NCBI GenBank assembly: GCA_963780165.1
Contig: CAWABB010000001.1
Location: forward strand, 434,001-498,000
DNA length: 64,000 bases
Reading direction: 5' to 3'
From: CAWABB01 sp963780165
GTDB taxonomy: Bacteria > Bacteroidota > Ignavibacteria > UBA10030 > UBA6906
The position numbers and the translations under genes are program-made. Under the pieces are notes generated by a model that had not been told where the DNA came from, searched no databases, and saw only the letters and a program-made list of their open reading frames with translations. Numbering within the stretch: position 1 is the first letter of the stretch; each line of letters starts with the position of its first letter. Below, one piece after another: positions 31,648 to 39,184 of the stretch.

Positions 31648-32472
31648 CTAGCGAATCGGGAAGTACCCCACCTCGCTCACAATCTTCTGCCCTTCATCGC
31701 CCAGGATCCAGTCGATGTACGACTTCAGCGCACCGGTCGGGCGGTTCTTCACATACATGAAGAGGAATCGCGTAATGGGATAGGTCCCATTGCGAACATT
31801 TTCCTGCGTCGGAGCATACGCGATCCCGGCTGCGTCCGGCTTCACCTTCAGTTCCCGGATCCCCTTCCCGTACGCCGCACCTCCGTATCCGATACCGAAT
31901 TTGTCCTTCGCGACCGCGTTGACAACCGCGGAGGTCCCGGGCATGCTCTGCATGGTGGAAGCGTAGTCGTCGCCTTCAAGCACAAAATCCTTGAAATAGA
32001 CGTACGTGCCGGAGTTGTTCTCGCGGCCGTACAGGATGATCTTCTGGTCCGGCCCGCCCAGGTCCTTCCAGTTCGTGATACGGGCAGTATAGATCCGGCG
32101 GATCTGGTCGAGGGAGAGCTCGGTGACGGGGTTGCTTTCGTTGACGTAGAGCGACAGCCCATCCCGCGCGGACTTGATTTCCACGCCGGGGGTGCCGAAC
32201 CGCTGCTTCAGCTTGTCACGCTCGCTCGGCTTCATCGGCCGGGAGGCGTTGCAGATGTCGGTCGTGCCGTTGATCAGCGCGGAAATGCCCGTGCCTGACC
32301 CTCCGCCTGTGACCTGGATGATGACGTCCGGATGCGCAGCCATGTACCTCTCCGCCCACCGCTGGGCGAGAATGACCATGGTGTCCGAACCTTTGACGGT
32401 AATCTTCTCTTCAGCGTTGACGGACAGCGATGCCGCCAGCGCAACAAGGAGTACTGCAAGTATGGAACGCAT
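31648..32472 (-). CDS. pstS: phosphate ABC transporter substrate-binding protein
   Basis: Periplasmic phosphate receptor of the first Pst system, 274 residues. Signal peptide MRSILAVLLVALAASLSVNA is cleaved near NAEE; no lipobox, so it is soluble. Phosphate-site motifs: ITVKGSDTMVILAQRWAERY, TGGGSGTGISALINGTTDI, ASRPMKPSER, YGRENNSGTYVYFKDFVL and VVNAVAKDKFGIGYGGAAY. The ATG at 32472 has AGGTCAG before it; the ATG at 32487 is a weaker alternative. It lies 23 bp after the porin gene, in the operon driven from the Pho box at 33913-33967. Confidence 0.95.
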   Translation of the reverse strand: MRSILAVLLVALAASLSVNAEEKITVKGSDTMVILAQRWAERYMAAHPDVIIQVTGGGSGTGISALINGTTDICNASRPMKPSERDKLKQRFGTPGVEIKSARDGLSLYVNESNPVTELSLDQIRRIYTARITNWKDLGGPDQKIILYGRENNSGTYVYFKDFVLEGDDYASTMQSMPGTSAVVNAVAKDKFGIGYGGAAYGKGIRELKVKPDAAGIAYAPTQENVRNGTYPITRFLFMYVKNRPTGALKSYIDWILGDEGQKIVSEVGYFPIR

Positions 32473-32495
32473 CTGACCTGACCTCATGAGTTCTG

Positions 32496-33842
32496 TTACG
32501 GGAATCTGTATTGTATACGGAACGTCAGCACATCGTCGCGCACATCGTCCCGATACGGGGCGAGCGACGAGGGAGAATTCGACGGCACCTTCTCGTTGCG
32601 CACAAACTCGTTGTAGAGCACCAGCTTGATATTCTCATCCCAGTGATAGACCAGGCCCAGCCCGAGGGTGGAGTACTTCAGGTCGGCGGCCGTGAGCCCG
32701 CTGCCCGGAATGAAGTCGCCCGCCTGGATGTCCGTGTTGGGGTCGTAGACATCGTACTTCGCCACCACCTGGAACGATGTCCCAACGTTCTGCACCAGGT
32801 ACACGTACCACCCGGTGAAGTCGCGCTGGTACAGACCGCCGGTCGGAAGCACAGCGTTGCTGACAGATGTCGCCGAGCCTCCGGGTTGCTTGCCTCCGAC
32901 GTACTCTCCACGGAGGACGCTCCCTCCGAGCAACGGCATGTCGTAGTACACCTGCACATCAGCTCCGAAGTACTGGCGGTCGATTCCCTGCCCGACGCTC
33001 AGCGAGTCCTTGTCGAGCACCCAGCCGGGGACACCGGTGGTCGTCGTTCCCATGCTGTAGAGCTGCTTCGTGCTCTGCCGGACGGCGCCGAGGTAGCCCG
33101 ACACGCCGAAGTCGATTTCCGCGCCGGCATCCTCCATCGGGAAGACTGCCCCGGCCCGCGCGATGACGTCCTTGAAGTTGTCGAACTCGACACTCGTCGG
33201 CCCCGCGCCGTTCACGAGCGCGACATCTGCCCTCAGGAAGCTGAGGGATCCGAGCTGCGGGGCGAACGACAGCTGGGCGCCGAGCTCGCGCTCCCCGGGG
33301 AAGAGCGTCTGGATGACGCGCGCCCGCTCGGGACTCTCTCGCGTGCTGGACGAAAACGAGACTTCGTACCCGAACGGACGGTTGAAGATACCCATCTGCA
33401 GCGCAAACATCTTCAGCCACGGATCGGACAGCCAGAGGTACGCGTCTTTGGTTGTGAAACCCCGCTCCGTCATGTCGAATTGCAGGACCATCTGAGTGAC
33501 GACGTTGTCGTACGTCACTTTCAAACGGCCCCGGCGGACCTGGAACATGCTTTTCGAGTACTGCGGGAACAGTCCGCCCGAAAATGTGCCGATCGGATAC
33601 GCCTGGTCGATCACGGTGGCACTCCGGTACTGCGGCTGGAGGTACCCTGAGACCTTGATCTTCCGGAGGGCGTCCACGTAGTTGCGGTACTCGGTGGACG
33701 ATTCGAGAAGCCCTTCGAGCGCGCCCTTCACCTCCTCCAACTCCTCCTTTGTAGGCACGTCCTGCTGTGCGCGAGCGGGGACGGCCGCGAAACCCAGCAA
33801 CAGGCAGATTACTCCCGTCGCCAGAATGTATTTTGGTGCCAT
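32496..33842 (-). CDS. outer-membrane porin, probably phosphate/anion selective
   Basis: A 448-residue beta-barrel protein with signal peptide (YILATGVICLLLGFAAVPARA, cleaved at ARAQQ) followed by a short acidic helix (PTKEELEEVKGALEGLLESS) and a barrel of alternating strands ending FRIQYRFP with terminal aromatic Phe. It resembles the phosphate-selective OprO/OprP-type porins (FQVRRGRLKVTYDN, LWLSDPWLKMFALQMGIFN). Being first in the porin-pstSCAB-phoU-phoU operon and directly under the Pho box, it is best read as the outer-membrane phosphate entry. Specificity is inferred from context. The ATG at 33842 is chosen for the signal peptide; a frame extension to 33893 is not needed. Confidence 0.85.
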   Translation of the reverse strand: MAPKYILATGVICLLLGFAAVPARAQQDVPTKEELEEVKGALEGLLESSTEYRNYVDALRKIKVSGYLQPQYRSATVIDQAYPIGTFSGGLFPQYSKSMFQVRRGRLKVTYDNVVTQMVLQFDMTERGFTTKDAYLWLSDPWLKMFALQMGIFNRPFGYEVSFSSSTRESPERARVIQTLFPGERELGAQLSFAPQLGSLSFLRADVALVNGAGPTSVEFDNFKDVIARAGAVFPMEDAGAEIDFGVSGYLGAVRQSTKQLYSMGTTTTGVPGWVLDKDSLSVGQGIDRQYFGADVQVYYDMPLLGGSVLRGEYVGGKQPGGSATSVSNAVLPTGGLYQRDFTGWYVYLVQNVGTSFQVVAKYDVYDPNTDIQAGDFIPGSGLTAADLKYSTLGLGLVYHWDENIKLVLYNEFVRNEKVPSNSPSSLAPYRDDVRDDVLTFRIQYRFP

Positions 33843-33912
33843 GTAGTGCTCACTACCGTGGGATATGTGGAAGTGACAAACAGCGCAGAACAATTCTGAC
33901 CCTTCGGTCGTT

Positions 33913-33967
33913 AAGGTACGGAACGTACGTTACGTCAATGTTACGCCAATGTTAAGAAATTGTTAAG
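33913..33967 (-). promoter_or_regulatory. Pho-box promoter of the porin-pst operon
   Basis: Reading the minus strand, four half-sites CTTAACA, CTTAACA, CGTAACA, CGTAACG lie at exact 11-bp spacing (plus-strand GTTA(A/C)G at 33929, 33940, 33951, 33962). A 9-nt gap then leads to a -10 TACCTT (33918-33913). Transcription would start near 33906, 64 bp before the porin ATG. The 7+4-bp repeat unit is that of PhoB/PhoP-type binding sites. Confidence 0.75.
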
Positions 33968-34005
33968 TCGTCGACGGACCCTCCAATATCGCGGCAATGC
34001 GTAGA

Positions 34006-34060
34006 TGTAACGATATGGTAATCATGCGTTAACACTCAGATAATGTTGCCTGGCTATATT
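34006..34060 (+). promoter_or_regulatory. Pho-box promoter on the plus strand
   Basis: Half-sites TGTAACG (34006), GGTAATC (34017), GTTAACA (34028) and GATAATG (34039) are spaced 11 bp; 9 nt follow and then TATATT (34055-34060), continuing TATATTTG. It faces away from the porin promoter 38 bp to its left, forming a divergent pair, and points at the small ORF 34105-34194 and the phosphoesterase remnant. GGCTATATTTGCACTG here recurs exactly at the receptor promoter (about 47796-47811, minus strand). Confidence 0.7.
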
Positions 34061-34104
34061 TGCACTGTGAGTTACCAGCCAAACAGTGGATAGGAGAACA
34101 ACGA

Positions 34105-34194
34105 ATGTATCCAGCCGGAATCCTGCTCCTTGGCATTGCGGTCGTGCTGCTCGACGCCTACTTGAATCGGAAAGACATGAGGCAAGGCAACTGA
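34105..34194 (+). CDS. 29-residue single-helix peptide, unknown function
   Basis: Small ORF from ATG 34105 with AGGAG eight bases upstream. The peptide has a hydrophobic stretch (YPAGILLLGIAVVLLDAYL) that could span the membrane once, then a charged tail (NRKDMRQGN). It is the first ORF after the plus-strand Pho box, about 38 nt after the predicted transcription start. Similar tiny membrane peptides often serve as transporter or sensor accessory subunits, but nothing identifies this one. It might instead be the start of a decayed gene. Confidence 0.45.
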   Translation: MYPAGILLLGIAVVLLDAYLNRKDMRQGN

Positions 34195-34223
34195 ACACGA
34201 GATCGATAGGCGATTCACCGGCC

Positions 34224-34562
34224 ATGACCATCGCCCATCTCTCCGGTCTCTGGCTCGCTTTCGAAAACAAGACGATGAAACTCAGGAAGAAGCATTCGCT
34301 ATTGCGCCTCTTCCAGCGCGCCGAGGTTGATCTTGTGCTTCACGGCCACCATCATGACAATTGTGAGTACAAGCTGAGCGGCACTCGTTTCATGAATGCC
34401 GGCGGGACCGTGATGGGACCGGACCCCTCAACCTTCAACGTCAATCTTGTCAGGTATGAGGGCCAATGCATGCACACCGAAACCCGCCGAATACCTTCTG
34501 ATGCTCCTCCCGTCCTGAATCACAATGTTGACCAGGGCGAACTTGTATATATCGCCGCCTGA
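34224..34562 (+). pseudogene. calcineurin-like phosphoesterase, C-terminal remnant
   Basis: The frame from ATG 34224 encodes 112 residues matching only the C-terminal third of a metallophosphoesterase: LRLFQRAEVDLVLHGHHHDN, with the metal-binding GHxH, then SGTRFMNAGGTVMGPD. The N-terminal metal ligands (DxH, GDxxD, GNHD) are absent both here and in the upstream sequence. The frame is open further upstream (34086), but without phosphoesterase character. It lies downstream of a Pho box, fitting a former phosphate-starvation phosphatase reduced by deletion. It is not expected to be active. Confidence 0.7.
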
Positions 34563-34780
34563 GCATCCTTCGCCCCCCGCTACACCTCCCCGAGCACACC
34601 CCCCGACACTGACGTCCACCCTGCACGCAGTGGATTCCCACGAAGTTTCTTTGCACTCTCTGGCATACCTTTTGGCCCGTTCTGTGACGGGATCCACTGT
34701 TCGGGATCCGGGGACAGCCCTGCTTTGCGGGTCATGGTGATGAAGCCGATGGGACAACGCACACCGAGGCACAAGAAACG
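34563..34780. other. 218-bp gap, no gene seen
   Basis: GC-rich, with a GGGATCC-containing imperfect repeat (34688-34710). No convincing promoter, terminator T-tract or coding frame was found on either strand. Confidence 0.5.
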
Positions 34781-35503
34781 ATGCAACCGGCGCGCGAGAA
34801 AGGCATCCGGACCTGGTGGTTTGTCCGGTCCCTGATCCTCCTGGTTTGGCTGTCTGGGTGCGGTGGGTCATCCCGGACGGTAACCCTCGAGCAGATCGAG
34901 GAGCTCCGGACGATGGAATCGCTCCTTCCTATCGTGGCGGACAGCGTGGTGGAGCGGTATGAACGGTACGAACCGGCGCTGTTCTATGCGACCTACGGAG
35001 ATCTCGTCAGGGGAGCCACGGCCATCGTTGACAGCCTGAACAGGCCCTTGTCGGAATCGCTGAGAATCGATACCCTGGCCATCGATCATACGTTTGAGAG
35101 CCTCGGGGAGGCTGCGCGACGAGGCCGCACCCTCTACCTTTCCAGCAGCTACTTCTACCTCTACGAGAGCCTCCCGCTCATTCGATCCGTGATCTGGCAT
35201 GAGTTCGGGCATGTCTATTACTCCCGGCTCAGCGCCAGCATGCGCAGGAACATGGAGGACATCTGGCGGGCTTCCCGCGCGACTGCGATGTTCTACGTGT
35301 TTCGCGATGGCGAGTACTCCCGGAACGCGCGCTTTGGCGGCCACCCGGAGGATAGCCCCGAAGAACTGTTCGCTTCCGCGTTCAATCTGTTTTCGAACAA
35401 CCCCGAGGAGATTCTCGCCCGGATCGGGTACTTGAACGCGAGGGAAACTGAGATCGCGTACAGGCTCCGTGAATTAGTGAGCGAAGTTACGCCGAAAGAT
35501 TGA
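34781..35503 (+). CDS. lipoprotein with HEFGH zinc-protease motif
   Basis: A 240-residue exported lipoprotein: positively charged start, hydrophobic WFVRSLILLVWLSGC with lipobox LSGC, then a helical domain. RSVIWHEFGHVYYSRL near residue 145 is the HExxH zinc site of metallopeptidases; a third ligand could be Glu in HPEDSPEELFASAFNLF about 50 residues later, as in gluzincins with a substrate-accessible helix. The family was not recognised beyond this. It stands between the phosphoesterase remnant and the STAS gene on the plus strand, inside the phosphate island, but no Pho box lies directly before it. The start is uncertain; CGAGG is 13 bases upstream. Confidence 0.7.
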   Translation: MQPAREKGIRTWWFVRSLILLVWLSGCGGSSRTVTLEQIEELRTMESLLPIVADSVVERYERYEPALFYATYGDLVRGATAIVDSLNRPLSESLRIDTLAIDHTFESLGEAARRGRTLYLSSSYFYLYESLPLIRSVIWHEFGHVYYSRLSASMRRNMEDIWRASRATAMFYVFRDGEYSRNARFGGHPEDSPEELFASAFNLFSNNPEEILARIGYLNARETEIAYRLRELVSEVTPKD

Positions 35504-35581
35504 CCCCCCCTGCGTGCGTCACGATGCTGCCCGGACCCGTGGCCGTTGTGTGGCACGGGGTGGGTGTGCCGCATTCAAAAT

Positions 35582-35625
35582 GATAACAATTTCTTAACTT
35601 GCAGTTCTTTCCGGAGATGATATCC
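35582..35625 (+). promoter_or_regulatory. possible Pho box before the STAS gene
   Basis: GATAACA (35582) and CTTAACT (35593) are 11 bp apart with the ATTT spacer also seen in other boxes of the window. A third, poor half-site GTTCTTT (35604) keeps the phase, and ATATCC/TATCCT (35620-35626) is at the expected -10 distance. It is weaker than the other boxes. The ATG is at 35678. Confidence 0.45.
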
Positions 35626-35677
35626 TTGGGGGCCAGACTCTGGCGCTGTTCTTCCATACATAGAAGAGGTCACTGCG

Positions 35678-36028
35678 ATGGATGTTACGGAAACCCTGCG
35701 AGACAACGGTATCACGATCCTGAAGCTTGCGGGCCGGATGGACATCGGGGGAACGGAGAAGATCGAACTGAAGTTGACCGTGGCAACCGCGGTGGACGGG
35801 GCTCACGCGATCGTGGATCTGTCGGATGTGAGTTTCATGTCATCCATCGGGATTGGGGTCCTTGTTGGCCTGACGAAGACAATCCGCCGTCGTCATGGAA
35901 ACCTCGTCCTCCTCAATCCTCAACCCGTTGTCAGGTTGGTCCTCGAGAAGACCGGGATACCGGGAGTGATGAGCATCTACGATACGCTTGATGCGGCATT
36001 GACTGCGGTGCGGACGGAGCGGCGTTGA
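35678..36028 (+). CDS. STAS-domain anti-sigma factor antagonist-like protein
   Basis: A 116-residue single STAS domain like SpoIIAA/RsbV, which act in partner-switching by binding and being phosphorylated by an anti-sigma kinase. It starts MDVTETLRDNGITILKLAGR; DLSDVSFMSSIGIGVLVGL carries the Ser-Ser where the phosphorylated serine normally lies, followed by LVLLNPQPVVRLVLEKTGI. The usual Asp-Ser-Ser-Gly is Ser-Ser-Ile-Gly here, so regulation by phosphorylation is uncertain. No anti-sigma kinase or PP2C phosphatase gene is in the window. SD AGAGGT precedes the ATG. It is convergent with phoU at 36074. Confidence 0.85.
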   Translation: MDVTETLRDNGITILKLAGRMDIGGTEKIELKLTVATAVDGAHAIVDLSDVSFMSSIGIGVLVGLTKTIRRRHGNLVLLNPQPVVRLVLEKTGIPGVMSIYDTLDAALTAVRTERR

Positions 36029-36073
36029 TGACGTTCCTGGTCGCCCCGGAACTGCGGAACCTCCCCACCCATT

Positions 36074-36745
36074 CTACGTTGGTTGCTGGTCGATCCTGTG
36101 CTTGATGACCTTTGCCTGAAAGATGTAGATTGTGTCTTCGGAGATATTCGTCGCCAGATCGGCTATCCGTTCCAGGTTGCGACTGATGAGGATGAGATCC
36201 ATGCCCCTGGCGATGGTGTCAGGCTTCGCGATCATGATTGTCGAAAGCTCCCCGAGAATTTGCCGCTTGAGGGAATCCACCTGGTCGTCCCGGGTGCAGA
36301 CCTCGCGAGCTTTCTCGGGATCACTTGAGATGAAGCTCACCAGGCTGTCCCGAAGCATCGACACGGCCAGGTCAGCCATTCGGGGGATATCAATGAGCGG
36401 CTTGACATCCGGCTGGCTGGCCAGTGCGATCGCGCTTTGGGCGATATTCACGCCGTGATCCCCGATCCGTTCGAGGTCGTTGTTGATCTTGATGACTCCG
36501 ATGAGGAATCTCAAATCGCCGGCTGCCGGTTGGTGCCGGGCAATGAGCGAGATGGCTTCCTCCTCGATGTCGATCTCCATCAGGTCGACTTCCTTATCAA
36601 GCGCGAAGATCGCCCTGGCCATCTCTGCGTCCTTCTTCAGGACCGCCTCAATGGACCGTGTGATCTGGGCCTCGACCTTGGCCGCCATGGAGAGCAGCTC
36701 TTCTTTCAGCTGCATCAACTCGATGTCAAAATGTCTCTGGTCCAT
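36074..36745 (-). CDS. phoU: PhoU-family phosphate signalling protein, third copy
   Basis: A 223-residue PhoU closing the second Pst operon. It starts MDQRHFDIELMQLKEELLSM, with signatures NNDLERIGDHGVNIAQSAI and RNLERIADLATNISEDTIY. It lies 46 bp after the second pstB. Compared with the first two PhoU proteins it has its own N-terminus (MDQRHFDIE rather than MERHF), so it belongs to the second transporter and is not a recent copy. Confidence 0.94.
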   Translation of the reverse strand: MDQRHFDIELMQLKEELLSMAAKVEAQITRSIEAVLKKDAEMARAIFALDKEVDLMEIDIEEEAISLIARHQPAAGDLRFLIGVIKINNDLERIGDHGVNIAQSAIALASQPDVKPLIDIPRMADLAVSMLRDSLVSFISSDPEKAREVCTRDDQVDSLKRQILGELSTIMIAKPDTIARGMDLILISRNLERIADLATNISEDTIYIFQAKVIKHRIDQQPT

Positions 36746-36791
36746 GGCACCCCTCGTCAGATGTGATCATCCATCAGAGAGCAGGCAACAG

Positions 36792-37580
36792 TCAACCGTA
36801 CTTGCCGGTGATATAGTCTTCAGTCAGCTTGTTCGATGGCGCAGTGAAAATGGTGTTGGTATCACCGAACTCAATCATTTCGCCCAGCAACATATATCCG
36901 GTTTTGTCGGAGACGCGCGCAGCCTGCTGCATGTTATGCGTCACGATGACAATCGTGTAGTCCTTCTTCAGTTCCAGCATCAATTCTTCTATCTTCATTG
37001 TCGCGATTGGATCAAGGGCCGAACACGGTTCATCCATGAGAATCACTTCCGGCTGCACTGCGAGAAGCCGGGCGACGCATAGCCGCTGCTGTTGGTCCAG
37101 GGGAAGTTCCAGCGCCGAATGGTCCAGGCGGTCTTTCAGGACATCCCAGAGCCAGGCAGCCCTCAGGCTCCGCTCGCTGGTCTCGTCCAGCGTCTTCCTG
37201 TCCCGGACCCCCGCAACCCGCAGGCCATAGACGACGTTATCGTACACCGAGAGAGGGAACGGATTGGGCCGCTGAAAAACCATGCCCACCCTCTTCCTGA
37301 GCAACGTAACATCCGTGGATGGACGATAAATTTCTTCCCCATCGAGGAGGACCTCCCCCTTGATGCGCACACCCCGAATCAGGTCGTTCATCCGGTTCAG
37401 GCATCGCAGAAGCGTCGATTTGCCACACCCCGAGGGACCGATGAGCGCGGTGATCATCTGTTTCTTCACGGGCATGCTGACCAATTTCAGGGCCTGGAAC
37501 TTCCCATAAAAGAGGTCCAGACTCCGTATCTCGAATCTGTACGGAGGCGGGGTCGAATGATGTTCGTCAGGGATGGTCAC
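36792..37580 (-). CDS. pstB: PstB-type ATPase with degenerate signature motif
   Basis: Second of two adjacent PstB ATPases, 262 residues, GTG start overlapping the previous stop (GTGA), so translationally coupled. Walker [10 protein letters not shown] (G48-T56), Q-loop VFQRPNPFP (Gln103), Walker [12 protein letters not shown] (Glu184) and switch VTHNMQQ (His215) are all intact. The ABC signature, LSGGQ in PstB, reads LPLDQ (159-163), losing both the Ser and the Gly that contact the partner's ATP gamma-phosphate. On its own it should be a poor homodimer; paired with the protein at 37577-38332 it would supply the Walker half of the only complete site. Confidence 0.93.
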   Translation of the reverse strand: MTIPDEHHSTPPPYRFEIRSLDLFYGKFQALKLVSMPVKKQMITALIGPSGCGKSTLLRCLNRMNDLIRGVRIKGEVLLDGEEIYRPSTDVTLLRKRVGMVFQRPNPFPLSVYDNVVYGLRVAGVRDRKTLDETSERSLRAAWLWDVLKDRLDHSALELPLDQQQRLCVARLLAVQPEVILMDEPCSALDPIATMKIEELMLELKKDYTIVIVTHNMQQAARVSDKTGYMLLGEMIEFGDTNTIFTAPSNKLTEDYITGKYG

Positions 37581-38332
37581 CCGAACCTCCCGGTGACATA
37601 CTCGTTGGTCCGCTCCTCCCGAGGGGTCGTGAAAATGCGATCCGTCGGTCCGATCTCGATCAGTTGTCCCATCAGAAAGAACGCGGTGTTGTCCGAAATC
37701 CTCGCCGCCTGTTTCGTGTTGTTCGTAACGAGAATGATGGTGTACTGCTGCTTCAGCTTGGCCAATGCTTCCTCGATCTTCGCCGTCGAGATGGGATCGA
37801 GTCCTGAGCAGGGCTCATCCAGCAGAATCACCTCCGGCTCCATCGCCAGAACCCGGGACAGGCAGAGCCGCTGCTGCTGGCCGCCGGACAGCCTGAGCCC
37901 GGACGTCTTCAGGCGGTCTTTGACCTCATCCCAGAGAAACGCATCCTTCAGGCTCTTTTCCACAAGCTCATCCAGCCGATGCCGGTTCGAGACTCCGGCA
38001 AGCGTGGGACCGTAGACGATATTGTCGTGAATGCTCATCGGCAACGGCACGGGCAGCGCAAAAACCATTCCAACCCTTTTCCGCAGCGACACCGGATCAC
38101 AGTCAGGCCGATAGATGTCCTCCCCGTCCAGCAACACTCGTCCTTCTACCCGTGACCCCGGCTCCAGCTCATTCATGCGGTTCAGGGTTCTTAGAAAGGT
38201 AGTCTTTCCCGAGCTGGCAGGTCCGATGACGCCCAGAATCTTCCTCTCAGGAATCTGCAGTGAAAGATGCTGGATCACCTGGTTCTGGTGAAAGTAGACC
38301 GACAGGTCCTGTATGTCGAATTTGACGCTCAT
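37577..38332 (-). CDS. pstB: PstB-type ATPase with degenerate Q-loop and switch
   Basis: First of the two adjacent PstB ATPases, 251 residues from ATG 38332. The signature [10 protein letters not shown] (148-152) and Walker [12 protein letters not shown] (Glu173) are canonical. Walker A is the variant GPASSGKTT (37-45); the Q-loop reads VFALPVPLP with Ala92 in place of Gln; the switch reads VTNNTKQ with Asn204 in place of His. Loss of the Q-loop Gln and switch His normally disables ATP hydrolysis in that protein's own site, while its signature can still complete the partner's site. It lies 15 bp after pstA and overlaps the next pstB by 4 bp. Confidence 0.93.
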   Translation of the reverse strand: MSVKFDIQDLSVYFHQNQVIQHLSLQIPERKILGVIGPASSGKTTFLRTLNRMNELEPGSRVEGRVLLDGEDIYRPDCDPVSLRKRVGMVFALPVPLPMSIHDNIVYGPTLAGVSNRHRLDELVEKSLKDAFLWDEVKDRLKTSGLRLSGGQQQRLCLSRVLAMEPEVILLDEPCSGLDPISTAKIEEALAKLKQQYTIILVTNNTKQAARISDNTAFFLMGQLIEIGPTDRIFTTPREERTNEYVTGRFG

Positions 38333-38347
38333 CGTATCACTATGATT

Positions 38348-39184
38348 TCAGTTCCGTTTGGCGATGTACCAGTGCATCAACAGGTACGCGGTCAGGTTTA
38401 CCAGGAGGACAGCAATGATGAGCGCGGCTGCCGTTCCATACGCATTCTCACTGGATATCCCCTCGCGGGCAAGGATGTAGAAATGCACCGCCATCGTCCG
38501 GGTGGAGTCGAATATCGAGCTGGGCAGTCGCAGGGACGAGCCGGCGGTGAATATCACGGCAGCAGTTTCTCCGATGGAGCGCCCAATCCCCAGCATGATC
38601 CCTGTGAGGATCCCCGGCATCGCATTGGGAAGGACAACCCGCCGTACTGTCTGCCATCGCGTAGCGCCGAGGGAGAGACTCACCTCCCGGTACGATTTCG
38701 GGACCGCCTTGATGGCCTCTTCTGAAGTGCGAATGATGGTGGGCAGTATCATGAAGGCCAGCGTCAAACCGCCTGAGAGGATTGACCAGCCCATCCCGAG
38801 TGTTGTGACGAAGAGGATGAAACCGAACAATCCGAAAATGATGGATGGTATGCCCGCCAGGCAATCGGTGCCGAACCGGATCACTTTGGTGATTCTGGTC
38901 TCTCGGGTGTACTCGGTCAGGTAGACCGATGTACCGAGGCCAAGCGGTGTTGCAATCAGGATGGCCAGGAGCGGGAGTACAATGGTACCGATCAACGTGG
39001 GGAAGATGCCCCCCGCCCGCCCCATATCCTCCGGCTTGCCGAGAAGGAAATTCAGGTCCAGCACAGGCAGTCCCTTCTCCAGCACAAACCCAACAATGAA
39101 AATAAGGATGATGACCGTCACGGCCGTGCCGCTCCCGAGTACGGCGACGGCTGCATACTGCGTATATCGGGGAGGAATTCTCAT
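38348..39184 (-). CDS. pstA: phosphate ABC transporter permease PstA, second system
   Basis: A 278-residue permease with six helices. It shows ATPLGLGTSVYLTEYTRETR, AGIPSIIFGLFGFILFVTTL, the coupling helix REVSLSLGATRWQTVRRVVL and GIGRSIGETAAVIFTAGSS. The start overlaps the pstC stop (ATGA). It is clearly distinct from PstA of the first operon, so the two systems are not recent duplicates. Confidence 0.94.
   Translation of the reverse strand: MRIPPRYTQYAAVAVLGSGTAVTVIILIFIVGFVLEKGLPVLDLNFLLGKPEDMGRAGGIFPTLIGTIVLPLLAILIATPLGLGTSVYLTEYTRETRITKVIRFGTDCLAGIPSIIFGLFGFILFVTTLGMGWSILSGGLTLAFMILPTIIRTSEEAIKAVPKSYREVSLSLGATRWQTVRRVVLPNAMPGILTGIMLGIGRSIGETAAVIFTAGSSLRLPSSIFDSTRTMAVHFYILAREGISSENAYGTAAALIIAVLLVNLTAYLLMHWYIAKRN

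Noticed and set aside
35533..35562. Terminator after the HEFGH lipoprotein
   Set aside because: CCCGTG/CACGGG can pair with a bulge, but no T-tract follows, so it is not listed as a terminator.
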